Below the pieces are notes generated by a model. It was not told the DNA's origin. It saw nothing but the letters and a program-made list of their open reading frames with translations, and did no database searches. A stretch of DNA of 64,000 nucleotides from CAXXOK01 sp963663285 (GTDB lineage: Bacteria > Bacillota > Clostridia > Christensenellales > Aristaeellaceae), in contig CAXXNI010000004.1 of assembly GCA_963663285.2 (NCBI GenBank), forward strand, positions 930,001 to 994,000, given 5' to 3'. Position 1 is the first letter of the stretch. Each line of letters begins with the position of its first letter. Made by a program: the position numbers and the translations under genes. Of this stretch, positions 50,544 through 58,135 are shown in pieces.

Positions 50544-51695
50544 ATGCTGATCGGACAGTTTTGCGAAACTTACCCCCCGATGCTGGACGGGGTTGGGCGT
50601 GTAATGCTCAGCTACTGCCAGAGCCTGGAGAAGATGGGGCATGAAGCATATTACATCGCGCCGGATAACCGCAAGTATACCGAACCAATCGAATGCAAAC
50701 GGCTGCTCTACCGGGGCGTACGTATACCCGGCGAAGCCTACCATATCGGACTGCCGAATCTGGACGGACGCTTTCGCCGCACGGTAAAGGGCCGCAAGTT
50801 TGATGTGCTGCATGCGCACAGCCCTTTCTTTGGCGGCCGCGCGGCACGTAAAATCGCCCGCCGTGACGGGGCGCCGCTGGTGGCGACGTTTCACAGCAAG
50901 TATTATGATGATTTTTATAAAGCCACAGGGTCTAAAACACTGGCGCGGTTGGGTGTGCGCTATGCGGTTCGCTTTTACCAGTCCTGCGACGAGGTGTGGG
51001 CTGTAAACGCTAAAACCGCCGAGGTGCTGGCCAATTACGGCTACCGTGGTGATATTGTGGTCATGCCCAACGGTACCGATCCGTATGAGCTGACCGACGA
51101 GGTGCGCCGGGAGGTGGCTGCGCGCTTCCCCCTGCGGGAGAATGTGCCGGTGCTGGTGTTTGCGGGGCAGCAAAACAAGAAAAAGAATACCGAAAAAATT
51201 CTGCGCGCCTGTGCGCTGCTCAAAGAGCGGGGTCAGGATTTTCAACTGCTGATGATCGGTTCGGGGTCGGATGCGCACTTTTTACAGGCGCTGGCTGCCG
51301 AATTGAAAATAGACGATCAGGTGTTGTTTACCGGTTTTGTGGGCGAGAGGGCGACCATGATGGCGCTGTATGAACGCGCGGATCTAATGGTGTTTCCCTC
51401 AATTTACGATAATGCGCCCATGGTTGTGCGTGAAGCCGCCGTGATGGGTACGCCCGCGCTGCTGGTACAGGGCAGCTGTTCCGCCGAGGGAGTCACCCAC
51501 GGCGTAAACGGCTATCTGTGCCGCAATAGCACCGAGTCCATCGCGCAGGAGATTATGAACGCACTGCCGACCGCCAAAGACGTTGGGCGTAAGGCGCAGC
51601 AAACCATACCGATTCCATGGGATCGGCTGATAGAGCAGGTAGTATCGCGCTATCAGGCGCTGATCGTCCGCAAGGCTGAAGGAGGCCGTGCATGA
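50544..51695 (+). CDS. Glycosyltransferase family 4-type, GT-B fold
   Basis: GT-B glycosyltransferase of 383 residues. The N-terminal domain starts with IGQFCETYPPMLDGVGRVML, the glycine-rich acceptor loop of MGlcDAG/PimB-type enzymes. The C-terminal donor domain has VLVFAGQQNKKKNTEKILRA, LLMIGSGSD, LFTGFVG and the EX7E-type region VFPSIYDNAPMVVREAAVMG. I start it at the ATG 50544, 12 bases after GGAGGGG. It overlaps the next gene by four bases. The UPF0104-type membrane partner suggests synthesis and handling of a glycolipid, for example a diglucosyl-diacylglycerol or lipid-linked glycan. Confidence 0.9.
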   Translation: MLIGQFCETYPPMLDGVGRVMLSYCQSLEKMGHEAYYIAPDNRKYTEPIECKRLLYRGVRIPGEAYHIGLPNLDGRFRRTVKGRKFDVLHAHSPFFGGRAARKIARRDGAPLVATFHSKYYDDFYKATGSKTLARLGVRYAVRFYQSCDEVWAVNAKTAEVLANYGYRGDIVVMPNGTDPYELTDEVRREVAARFPLRENVPVLVFAGQQNKKKNTEKILRACALLKERGQDFQLLMIGSGSDAHFLQALAAELKIDDQVLFTGFVGERATMMALYERADLMVFPSIYDNAPMVVREAAVMGTPALLVQGSCSAEGVTHGVNGYLCRNSTESIAQEIMNALPTAKDVGRKAQQTIPIPWDRLIEQVVSRYQALIVRKAEGGRA

Positions 51696-52798
51696 AACGC
51701 AATTTGTTCAGCGTGCTGTTTATTGCGGTAACGCTGGCACTCATTGTCATCATCGCGTTTAGCAACAATGAACTGACCAACGCGTGGAACGCGTTGTTTA
51801 CGTTGGATATAAAGTGGCTGCTCTGCGCTTTGCTGGGCTGGTTTGCTTATATGTTTTTTGATACCCTGAGCCTGTATTATTTTTTGCACAAACAAAAACA
51901 AGCCATCCCCCTGGCCTATTCCTGCTATGTTACGCTGATGGGGTTTTATTACTCCAACATTACCCCCGGTGCAAGCGGCGGACAGCCGATGCAGGTGTAT
52001 TACCTCAGCAAGCGGGGGGTGCCGGTGCCCATTGGCACATCGGCAATATCCATTAAATTTTTTGCCCAGCAAATGATGGTGGTATTGCTGACCATTTCGT
52101 TTTGGGTGGGCAACGCCGGGTTTGTGGACGCGCAGCTAAGCGGCGTGAAATGGGCGATCTATATCGGGTGCGCTATTAACTTTGCAGCTATTCCGTTGAT
52201 TTTGCTGGTGGCGCTGCACAGGCCGATGGTGCAGGCGATCATCGGGTTTATCATCCGGCTGGGCGCCAAGCTCAAGCTGATCAAACACCCGGAAGATAAA
52301 CTGGTGCGCATCAGTGCTGGGCTGGATACCTACCACGCCAGCATTTTACGGCTGGCTAACCACCCCAGCCAACTGGTTGGCATGCTGCTGTTGGCGGGAC
52401 TGAGTATACTGGGGCTGATGTCCGTTCCGTGGAGCGTATACCACGCCTTCGGCATGCAGGGCCAACCGTGGAGCCATTTGATGACGGTAGCGTTTTTGCT
52501 GTTCGTCAGCGCCAGCTACACCCCGCTGCCCGGCGCCAGCGGCGCGCAGGAAGGCGGCTTTCTGGCTTTTTACAGCGGTATGTTTACGCAGGGCACCATC
52601 GGGCTGGCGCTGTTGGTATGGCGTTTCTTTACATACTACCTGTTTTTGCTGGTTGGCGCGGTCATGAGCATCGGGGGAAACATCCGCTCCAACCGGAAAC
52701 GCGCCAAAGCCGAGAGGGAAAAGGCTGCCGCCGCAGCGCAGCAGCCAGGGGATACCCCGGGTGCAACCCGCGCGGAAGAGACTGCAAGCTCAACCTGA
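51692..52798 (+). CDS. UPF0104/flippase-like membrane protein
   Basis: Integral membrane protein of 368 residues with about eight helices, in the lysylphosphatidylglycerol-synthase transmembrane (UPF0104) family. Typical segments are FYYSNITPGASGGQPMQVYYL and SASYTPLPGASGAQEGGF, the two PGASG-type signature loops. No soluble LPG synthase domain is attached. The C-terminal tail is basic and Ala-rich. It is translationally coupled to the glycosyltransferase and probably moves or organises its lipid product. Confidence 0.9.
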   Translation: MKRNLFSVLFIAVTLALIVIIAFSNNELTNAWNALFTLDIKWLLCALLGWFAYMFFDTLSLYYFLHKQKQAIPLAYSCYVTLMGFYYSNITPGASGGQPMQVYYLSKRGVPVPIGTSAISIKFFAQQMMVVLLTISFWVGNAGFVDAQLSGVKWAIYIGCAINFAAIPLILLVALHRPMVQAIIGFIIRLGAKLKLIKHPEDKLVRISAGLDTYHASILRLANHPSQLVGMLLLAGLSILGLMSVPWSVYHAFGMQGQPWSHLMTVAFLLFVSASYTPLPGASGAQEGGFLAFYSGMFTQGTIGLALLVWRFFTYYLFLLVGAVMSIGGNIRSNRKRAKAEREKAAAAAQQPGDTPGATRAEETASST

Positions 52799-52875
52799 TT
52801 TTCACACAACCGTCACCCACCAGCGTAGAAAACAGGGTACAATAGAACCGTCCACCCATAAGGAAGGAGCGAGAC

Positions 52876-53412
52876 ATGATGAAGAAGTTTATGGCTGTAC
52901 TGCTGGCACTGGCGCTGTTATGCGGCGTTGCCGCCGCCGAAACCTACACGGCCGGCCACTACTACACAATTGACTATCCCGATGCTCTCTCACTGGACGA
53001 CAGTTCCTACACGGATGATAATACCGATACCAGCACATGGTTATTTATGCTGCTGGGAGATGATTACCTGATCGACGCATCGGTTTCGACGGTAGAGGAA
53101 TATGCGGGTTTCAGCCTGCAGGGCGCGGACGAAACACAAAAGCAAGACTACATCAACGAGGTCATGAGCACCTTTGCGGATCAAACCCCCGCGTTGGCTG
53201 ATACCTTTACCGCCGCGGACGGTGTGCCGTTTTATGTGTTCTCCATGGAGGACAGCGACGGCCAGTATTACTATGCCGAAACCATCATCAGCGGGGAAAG
53301 CATGAATTTTTGCTGTTATTACTACGATGCTTCCACTGCGCCGGATGCGGCGCTGCTATCGGCGTTGAAAACAGTATTGTCCACCTACCGCGCTGCGGGC
53401 GCATCCATATAA
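52876..53412 (+). CDS. Secreted protein of unknown function
   Basis: 178 residues. A signal peptide with twin Met-Lys start and site AAA-E near residue 21 is followed by a mature domain that begins YTAGHYYTIDYPDALSLDD, has a middle strand WLFMLLGDDYLIDASVSTVEEY, and ends SALKTVLSTYRAAGASI. This pattern, a small alpha/beta domain starting with a Tyr-Pro strand, is common in clostridial secreted proteins related to PsbP-like folds; I do not claim the family. AAGGAGCGAG precedes the ATG. Confidence 0.8.
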   Translation: MMKKFMAVLLALALLCGVAAAETYTAGHYYTIDYPDALSLDDSSYTDDNTDTSTWLFMLLGDDYLIDASVSTVEEYAGFSLQGADETQKQDYINEVMSTFADQTPALADTFTAADGVPFYVFSMEDSDGQYYYAETIISGESMNFCCYYYDASTAPDAALLSALKTVLSTYRAAGASI

Positions 53413-53477
53413 CCAGCTAAGGCGGGCGACGGGCGGTTCGCTCCGCCTGTAAGACCCATTCACAAATAAAGATGGAA

Positions 53478-53515
53478 AAACGCCCCTTCTCCCCAAAATG
53501 GGAGAGGGGGCGTTT
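53478..53515 (+). terminator. Hairpin after the secreted-protein gene
   Basis: AAACGCCCC (53478-53486) pairs with GGGGCGTTT (53507-53515) and the stem continues inward through CTCCC/GGGAG to 16 bp with one G-T pair. The tail is not T-rich, so termination is likely but not certain. Confidence 0.55.
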
Positions 53516-53649
53516 CGCATCGGAAACAGGGAGACATGAGCACTGCAAAGCCGGCACCTTTTGGGCTTTTTGCTAAGTATCCGGCAGGCTGGAAGCATTA
53601 GTACTTTCACCGGCCCGGTTTTTTATGCCGTTTACACAGCACAAGAACG

Positions 53650-53684
53650 CAAAAAAACGCCGGTTGGTTACTATGACCGGCGTT
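53650..53684 (-). terminator. Terminator of the diguanylate cyclase gene
   Basis: On the minus strand AACGCCGGT pairs with ACCGGCGTT (53656-53664 and 53676-53684), followed by TTTTTTT (complement of 53651-53657). It lies about 80 bases beyond the stop. Confidence 0.8.
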
Positions 53685-53762
53685 GGTTCAACCTTTGCGC
53701 GCCCTTCTGCCGATAAGGCGGAAAGGCGCTTGTACTATATACGCAGCGTCCGGCGGCTGCGG

Positions 53763-54884
53763 CTAGGCGGTGCCGTCCAGCTGCGCTTTTAAGATGCGGT
53801 CTTTGCCGTCTTTTTTGGACTTGTACATAGTACGGTCGATCTGTACGATGATATGCTGCAAATCATCCAGCGTGTGCATAATGGTATGGGTATACCCGCC
53901 GCTGACAGTGATTTCGGGATAGTCATCATCCGCCGCGCAGGCAGCCAGCGATTCCTGAAAACAGTTGATCTTGGAAAGATGCTCATCCGGGTCGTCGCTG
54001 CGGATGGCGACAATAAACTCATCTCCGCCGTAGCGGTATACATTTTCACAGGGAAAAGCCGTTAGCAGGCGGTTGGATACCTGTTGCAGCAGCCGGTCTC
54101 CGTAATCGTGACCATAGGTATCATTCATGGTCTTAAAATTATCAATATCGATCAGCATGACAAACAATGGATAATGCAATAATCTCGTTGCGTCCGCCGC
54201 GAGGCTGCGACGGTTCCTTGCTCCGGTTAAATCATCAAACAGGGACAAACGCTGATGTTCCTCGCTCAACTTGCGGTACTCCACATGCGCGGTCGTATCC
54301 GATAGCTTGATGTGGTAGCGGGTCGCGCTGGTTACCAGAATCATCAGCAGTAAAATGATATAGTTCGTCGGAAAGGAAAGCTCCGCACCGCATACCAGCA
54401 CCAGTACCGCGTAGAAAACGCCGAATATAGCGGTGAAAAAGGGAATGGAGATACGCGGGGGGATAAAGGCAAGCCCGGCTACACAAACCACGTTGGTGAT
54501 AAATACGAATACCTGCCGCCCTTCCGCGTAATCAATCGCAGAAATGAGCATACTCCACGCGATGGAAACAGAGCAATAAAAAAGCCCGATCGCCATGAGT
54601 GACCGATGGGTGAAAGTGGTTTTGCGCGTATGCCCGAACATAAAGAAATAGGCGGCGCTGAACGCGGCATAGCCGATGTAGCACCACAGGCGCAGCGTAA
54701 ACCAGCGGCAGGCGCGATCGCCCAGCAGGCTGTGAAACGATACCAGAATCAGCTCAATAGCGACAACAAACAGGCACGCCAACCGCAGATTGATCAGGTT
54801 ATCCCGGTCGATGCCGCGCTGCACCTCCGGGTCCGGTTGCTTTAAGGTGATGCTTTCTACTACGCTTTTTAAAATCGCTTGCAC
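53763..54884 (-). CDS. Membrane-bound diguanylate cyclase (GGDEF)
   Basis: 373 residues. Five or six membrane helices (about 25-190, LACLFVVAIELILVSFHSLL, RQVFVFITNVVCVAGLAFIP, and others) precede a GGDEF domain (about 215-368). The domain keeps VMLIDIDNFKTMNDTYGHDYGDRLLQQV and the active-site loop YRYGGDEFIVAI, so it should make cyclic di-GMP. The inhibitory I-site RxxD ahead of the loop is missing (FPCENVYRYGG). No EAL domain is attached. I start it at GTG 54884, the first start with a ribosome site (GGAG); an upstream start at 54959 is possible but weaker. Confidence 0.92.
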   Translation of the reverse strand: MQAILKSVVESITLKQPDPEVQRGIDRDNLINLRLACLFVVAIELILVSFHSLLGDRACRWFTLRLWCYIGYAAFSAAYFFMFGHTRKTTFTHRSLMAIGLFYCSVSIAWSMLISAIDYAEGRQVFVFITNVVCVAGLAFIPPRISIPFFTAIFGVFYAVLVLVCGAELSFPTNYIILLLMILVTSATRYHIKLSDTTAHVEYRKLSEEHQRLSLFDDLTGARNRRSLAADATRLLHYPLFVMLIDIDNFKTMNDTYGHDYGDRLLQQVSNRLLTAFPCENVYRYGGDEFIVAIRSDDPDEHLSKINCFQESLAACAADDDYPEITVSGGYTHTIMHTLDDLQHIIVQIDRTMYKSKKDGKDRILKAQLDGTA

Positions 54885-55093
54885 ATGATCGCTCCACTCC
54901 TTGTCGGCAAAGCGGGGAGGCTTTGCAGGGCCAATGAGGAAAAAGGGACATGGGTGCACGGCGCTGTACGCGCCGGGATGAACGACAGGCGAAGGGTGAG
55001 AATGCGGGAATCCGCAAAAGGGGATATATTCGGGTATATGTCCAGAACCACTGGGTCTTACTGTGATGGTTTATGGTATCATGCCGGATATTT

Positions 55094-55125
55094 CCCGCGC
55101 CGCCGGGTGTTTCCGGCGGCGCGGG
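55094..55125 (-). terminator. GC-rich hairpin after serS
   Basis: A perfect 13-bp stem (CCCGCGCCGCCGG at 55094-55106 with 55113-55125) and a six-base loop, 16 bases beyond the serS stop. It lacks a U tract, so termination may be partial. Confidence 0.6.
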
Positions 55126-55140
55126 CTCCGGCGCAATGCG

Positions 55141-56415
55141 TTACCGGATGATATCCGTTTTCATGAACGGACGCAGTGCTTCGGGCACGGTTACGCTGCC
55201 GTCCTCGTTTTGGTAGTTTTCCAGAATGGCGGCCACGGTGCGGCCTACCGCCACGCCGCTGCCGTTTAGGGTATGGCAAAACTGCGGCTTGTCCTTGGGC
55301 GCTTCACGGTAGCGTATATTGGCACGGCGCGCCTGAAAATCCTCGCAGTTGGAGCAGCTGGAAATTTCCACATAACGGCCGTAGCTGGGCATCCACACTT
55401 CCAGATCGTAGGTTTTGGCTGCGCTAAAGCCCATATCGCCCGTGGAGAGGCATACGATGCGGTAGGGCAGACCCAGCAGCTGCAAAACCTTTTCGGCTTC
55501 GGCGGTCATGCTTTCCAGCTCGTCGTAGCTCTGCTCGGGTTTGGTGACCTTCACCATTTCCACCTTGTTAAACTGGTGCTGGCGTATCAATCCGCGGGTA
55601 TCGCGCCCGGCGCTACCCGCCTCGGAGCGGAAACAGGCCGAGAACGCACAATGGCGGATGGGCAGGGTATCACCATCCAGTATCATATCCCGGTACAGGT
55701 TGGTTACGGGCACTTCAGCCGTAGGAATCAGGAAGGTGTTGGGGTCCACCTTATAGGCGTCCTCCTCAAACTTGGGCAGTTGCCCGGTGCCGGTCATGGT
55801 AGCGCGCGTAACCATGTACGGGGGCAACACCTCTTCGTAGCCCGCTTCGGTATGCGTATCCAGAAAGAAGCTGATGATCGCGCGTTCCAGCCTTGCGCCC
55901 AGCCCGCGGTACACCGTGAAGCGCGCACCGCTGATTTTGGCGGCTCCGTCAAAATCCAGTATCTTTAAATCGGTGCCGATATCCCAGTGCGGCTTGGGCT
56001 CCCACGCAAACGCGCGCGGCGTGCCCCAGCGGCGCTGTTCAACATTGGCGCTGTCGTCCAAACCAACAGGCACGGTATCGCTGGGGTAGTTGGGCGTGCT
56101 CATAAGAAAATCGTTCATGGTTTCATCCAGCGCGGCGATTTGCGCGTCCAGCGCGGCAATAGTTTCGCCAAGGGCGCGCATCTCTTCCATAATCGCGGCG
56201 GTTTCCGCTTCGGATGCGCCTTTTTTCTTGGCGATGCCGATTTGCTTGCTGGTTTGGTTACGCAGGGCTTTCTTTTCTTCCACTTCGGCCATCAGCTTGC
56301 GTTTTTGCTCGTCGTTTTGCAAAAACGCGTCGACGATGGAAGCGTCCTTATTGCGGTTTTGCAGCATGTCCCGCAGCTCCTGCGGGTTTTGACGAATCCG
56401 TTTTACATCCAACAT
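55141..56415 (-). CDS. serS: Seryl-tRNA synthetase
   Basis: Class II synthetase of 424 residues. It begins with the usual MLDVKRIRQNPQELRD and a long N-terminal coiled coil (about 25-105) that contacts tRNA-Ser. The catalytic domain shows motif 2 FRSEAGSAGRDTRGLIRQHQF and motif 3 NGSGVAVGRTVAAILEN. The first is listed in two parts: CFRSEAGSAGRD and GLIRQHQFNKVEMV. The ATG at 56415 follows CAGGAGGG. The gene is headed by a T-box leader and promoter, so it is induced when uncharged tRNA-Ser builds up. Confidence 0.97.
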   Translation of the reverse strand: MLDVKRIRQNPQELRDMLQNRNKDASIVDAFLQNDEQKRKLMAEVEEKKALRNQTSKQIGIAKKKGASEAETAAIMEEMRALGETIAALDAQIAALDETMNDFLMSTPNYPSDTVPVGLDDSANVEQRRWGTPRAFAWEPKPHWDIGTDLKILDFDGAAKISGARFTVYRGLGARLERAIISFFLDTHTEAGYEEVLPPYMVTRATMTGTGQLPKFEEDAYKVDPNTFLIPTAEVPVTNLYRDMILDGDTLPIRHCAFSACFRSEAGSAGRDTRGLIRQHQFNKVEMVKVTKPEQSYDELESMTAEAEKVLQLLGLPYRIVCLSTGDMGFSAAKTYDLEVWMPSYGRYVEISSCSNCEDFQARRANIRYREAPKDKPQFCHTLNGSGVAVGRTVAAILENYQNEDGSVTVPEALRPFMKTDIIR

Positions 56416-56452
56416 GGTTTTTCCCTCCTGTGCTTGGGGTGGTATTGAAAAC

Positions 56453-56722
56453 GTCCCTGCCAATGGCTAATGCCATCGCAGGGACGGAGGGGTACGTAAC
56501 TCCGCGGTGCCACCCGGCTTAAGCGCTGTTCTCCGGATACCGCAGGCAAGGCGGCAGCCTGTAACGGAGAACGGGCTTCTCTTTTGTGCGCTGTATCGGG
56601 CGCGCCCGCCCGGCTCGTCGCCGGAGGCTCGCGCGGTGGAATGGGTTGCATGCTTCTGCGGGCTTACACCAGACGCCCGCTCTCTGTAAAAAGCTTTGCG
56701 AACCATGCCGCGGTCATAACTG
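56453..56722 (-). promoter_or_regulatory. T-box leader of serS
   Basis: The minus-strand leader has the T-box core GGGTGGCACCGCGG (complement of 56502-56515), which pairs with the acceptor end of uncharged tRNA, and a stem I region with AGAGAG near its 5' end. The terminator is GTCCCTGC ... GCAGGGAC (56453-56460 and 56478-56485), with an inner ATGGC/GCCAT stem, followed by GTTTTC. Uncharged tRNA-Ser would favour read-through into serS. Confidence 0.9.
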
Positions 56723-56728
56723 CTTTGT

Positions 56729-56757
56729 ATTATACGCATGCAAACCTGTTTTGGCAA
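56729..56757 (-). promoter_or_regulatory. Promoter of the serS T-box transcript
   Basis: On the minus strand TTGCCA (complement of 56752-56757) is followed after 17 bases by a perfect TATAAT (complement of 56729-56734). Confidence 0.82.
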
Positions 56758-56768
56758 GTGAAATTGCT

Positions 56769-57941
56769 TTATACACTCAGACGTGCATAAACGATGTTGC
56801 GTATTTTGCGTGTCAGCGGCGTTATGCCCGAATCGGTGCGCTGCTGGAAGATGAGCAGTATCGTGTCTTCCTGGGGATTGACGGACATATAGGGGCCGGT
56901 CCACCCGTCCCAGCCGTATTCGCCGGGTACGCCCAGTGAATAGCTTTTGGCGGGTTCAGCCAGTATGCGCATCAAGCCGCCGTAGCCGTAACCGAGCAGC
57001 GAATCCCAATTGGCGGCTTCCATCTGTTTGGCATTTAGATGGTTGTGGCTCAGCCAGTCTACCGACGCGGCGGACAGAATGCGCTGATTACCCAGCTTGC
57101 CTTTTCCCAGTAACATACGCGCAAAGAGCAGCACATCGTCAATGGTGGATACGCAGCCCGCACCGCCAGCGATGTAATTGGGTTTGGTCAAAAAGGGGTT
57201 CAGCCCCAAATGATTTTCCAGAAAGGGGGATAAAATACCGTCTTTGTGCTCGTAAAGGGTGGCAAAACGGTCTTGTTTGGATTTTGGAACGTAAAAACCG
57301 GTATCCTCCATACCCAGCGAATCGAAGATTGTCTGCTGCATATATTCGTCCAGCGGCGTGCCGCTGACGACTTCCACCACGGCGCCCAGTATATCGGCGG
57401 AGGTGCCGTACAGCCAGCTATCGCCGGGGTGAAAAGCCAGCGGCAGCCGCCCGACGCGGTTGGCAAAGTCCAAGGTGCTTGGCTGGTTACCGGCGTTTTC
57501 TTCTGCTGCGAATGCTGCAAACAGCATGGCCGCCTCGCGCTCAGCAGGCGTAGCCTCGCCGGGATAGCACAGCCCGGAGGTCATGCTGAACAGATCGCGC
57601 ACCTGCATAGCGCGTTTGACAGGTTCGGTTTCGGTATCGCTGATGGCGACGCGCTGATCCTTGAAACCCTCCAGAAAATCGCTTACGGGCGAGAGCAGAT
57701 CCAGCTCGCCGCGTTCCACCAACGTCATGGCTGCGACGGCCGTCATCGGCTTGGTCAGCGAGAACAGGCGGAAAATCGTATCCCGCTGCACGGGCAGGTT
57801 ACGGCCCAGGTCGGCATAACCGCTGGAGAGAAAGCACTTCTCTTCGTTACGCCGCCACAGCAGCATGAGTGCGCACGGGGTTTCGCCGCGGGCGATGGTC
57901 GTATCCATTGCGTGCGCCAGTTCTTTGCGCATCCGTTTCAT
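56769..57941 (-). CDS. Class C beta-lactamase-fold serine hydrolase
   Basis: Cytoplasmic serine hydrolase of 390 residues (EstB/DAP-like). No signal peptide is present. The active-site motif SLTK has Ser61 and Lys64, the YxN-type tyrosine is in LYGTSADILG (about 177), and the third motif region lies in YGWDGWTGPYMSVNPQ. Family members are esterases, D-aminopeptidases or PBP-like proteins; a true beta-lactamase would be exported, so resistance is not implied. GGAGG precedes the ATG. The gene stands alone next to the serS promoter. Confidence 0.87.
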   Translation of the reverse strand: MKRMRKELAHAMDTTIARGETPCALMLLWRRNEEKCFLSSGYADLGRNLPVQRDTIFRLFSLTKPMTAVAAMTLVERGELDLLSPVSDFLEGFKDQRVAISDTETEPVKRAMQVRDLFSMTSGLCYPGEATPAEREAAMLFAAFAAEENAGNQPSTLDFANRVGRLPLAFHPGDSWLYGTSADILGAVVEVVSGTPLDEYMQQTIFDSLGMEDTGFYVPKSKQDRFATLYEHKDGILSPFLENHLGLNPFLTKPNYIAGGAGCVSTIDDVLLFARMLLGKGKLGNQRILSAASVDWLSHNHLNAKQMEAANWDSLLGYGYGGLMRILAEPAKSYSLGVPGEYGWDGWTGPYMSVNPQEDTILLIFQQRTDSGITPLTRKIRNIVYARLSV

Positions 57942-58135
57942 TGTGTTCGCCTCCGGGAGCGTTATTTGGCTGTATCATAGCATGGCAATGCAGTCCTGTC
58001 AACGTTTTCAGGGCGTTTCAGCGGCTTCGTAACCGGCCGCGTATGCTTTTATCCTATGCCTTTTGATATCGCGGGCGGCAGGAGGTTTGCAAACAAAAAG
58101 CGAATATCTTTTAGATTACCGGTTAGGAGGACGAC

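Noticed and set aside
56769..57941. Beta-lactamase resistance gene
   Set aside because: The fold fits, but the absence of a signal peptide and of the exact class C motifs points to an intracellular esterase or peptidase.
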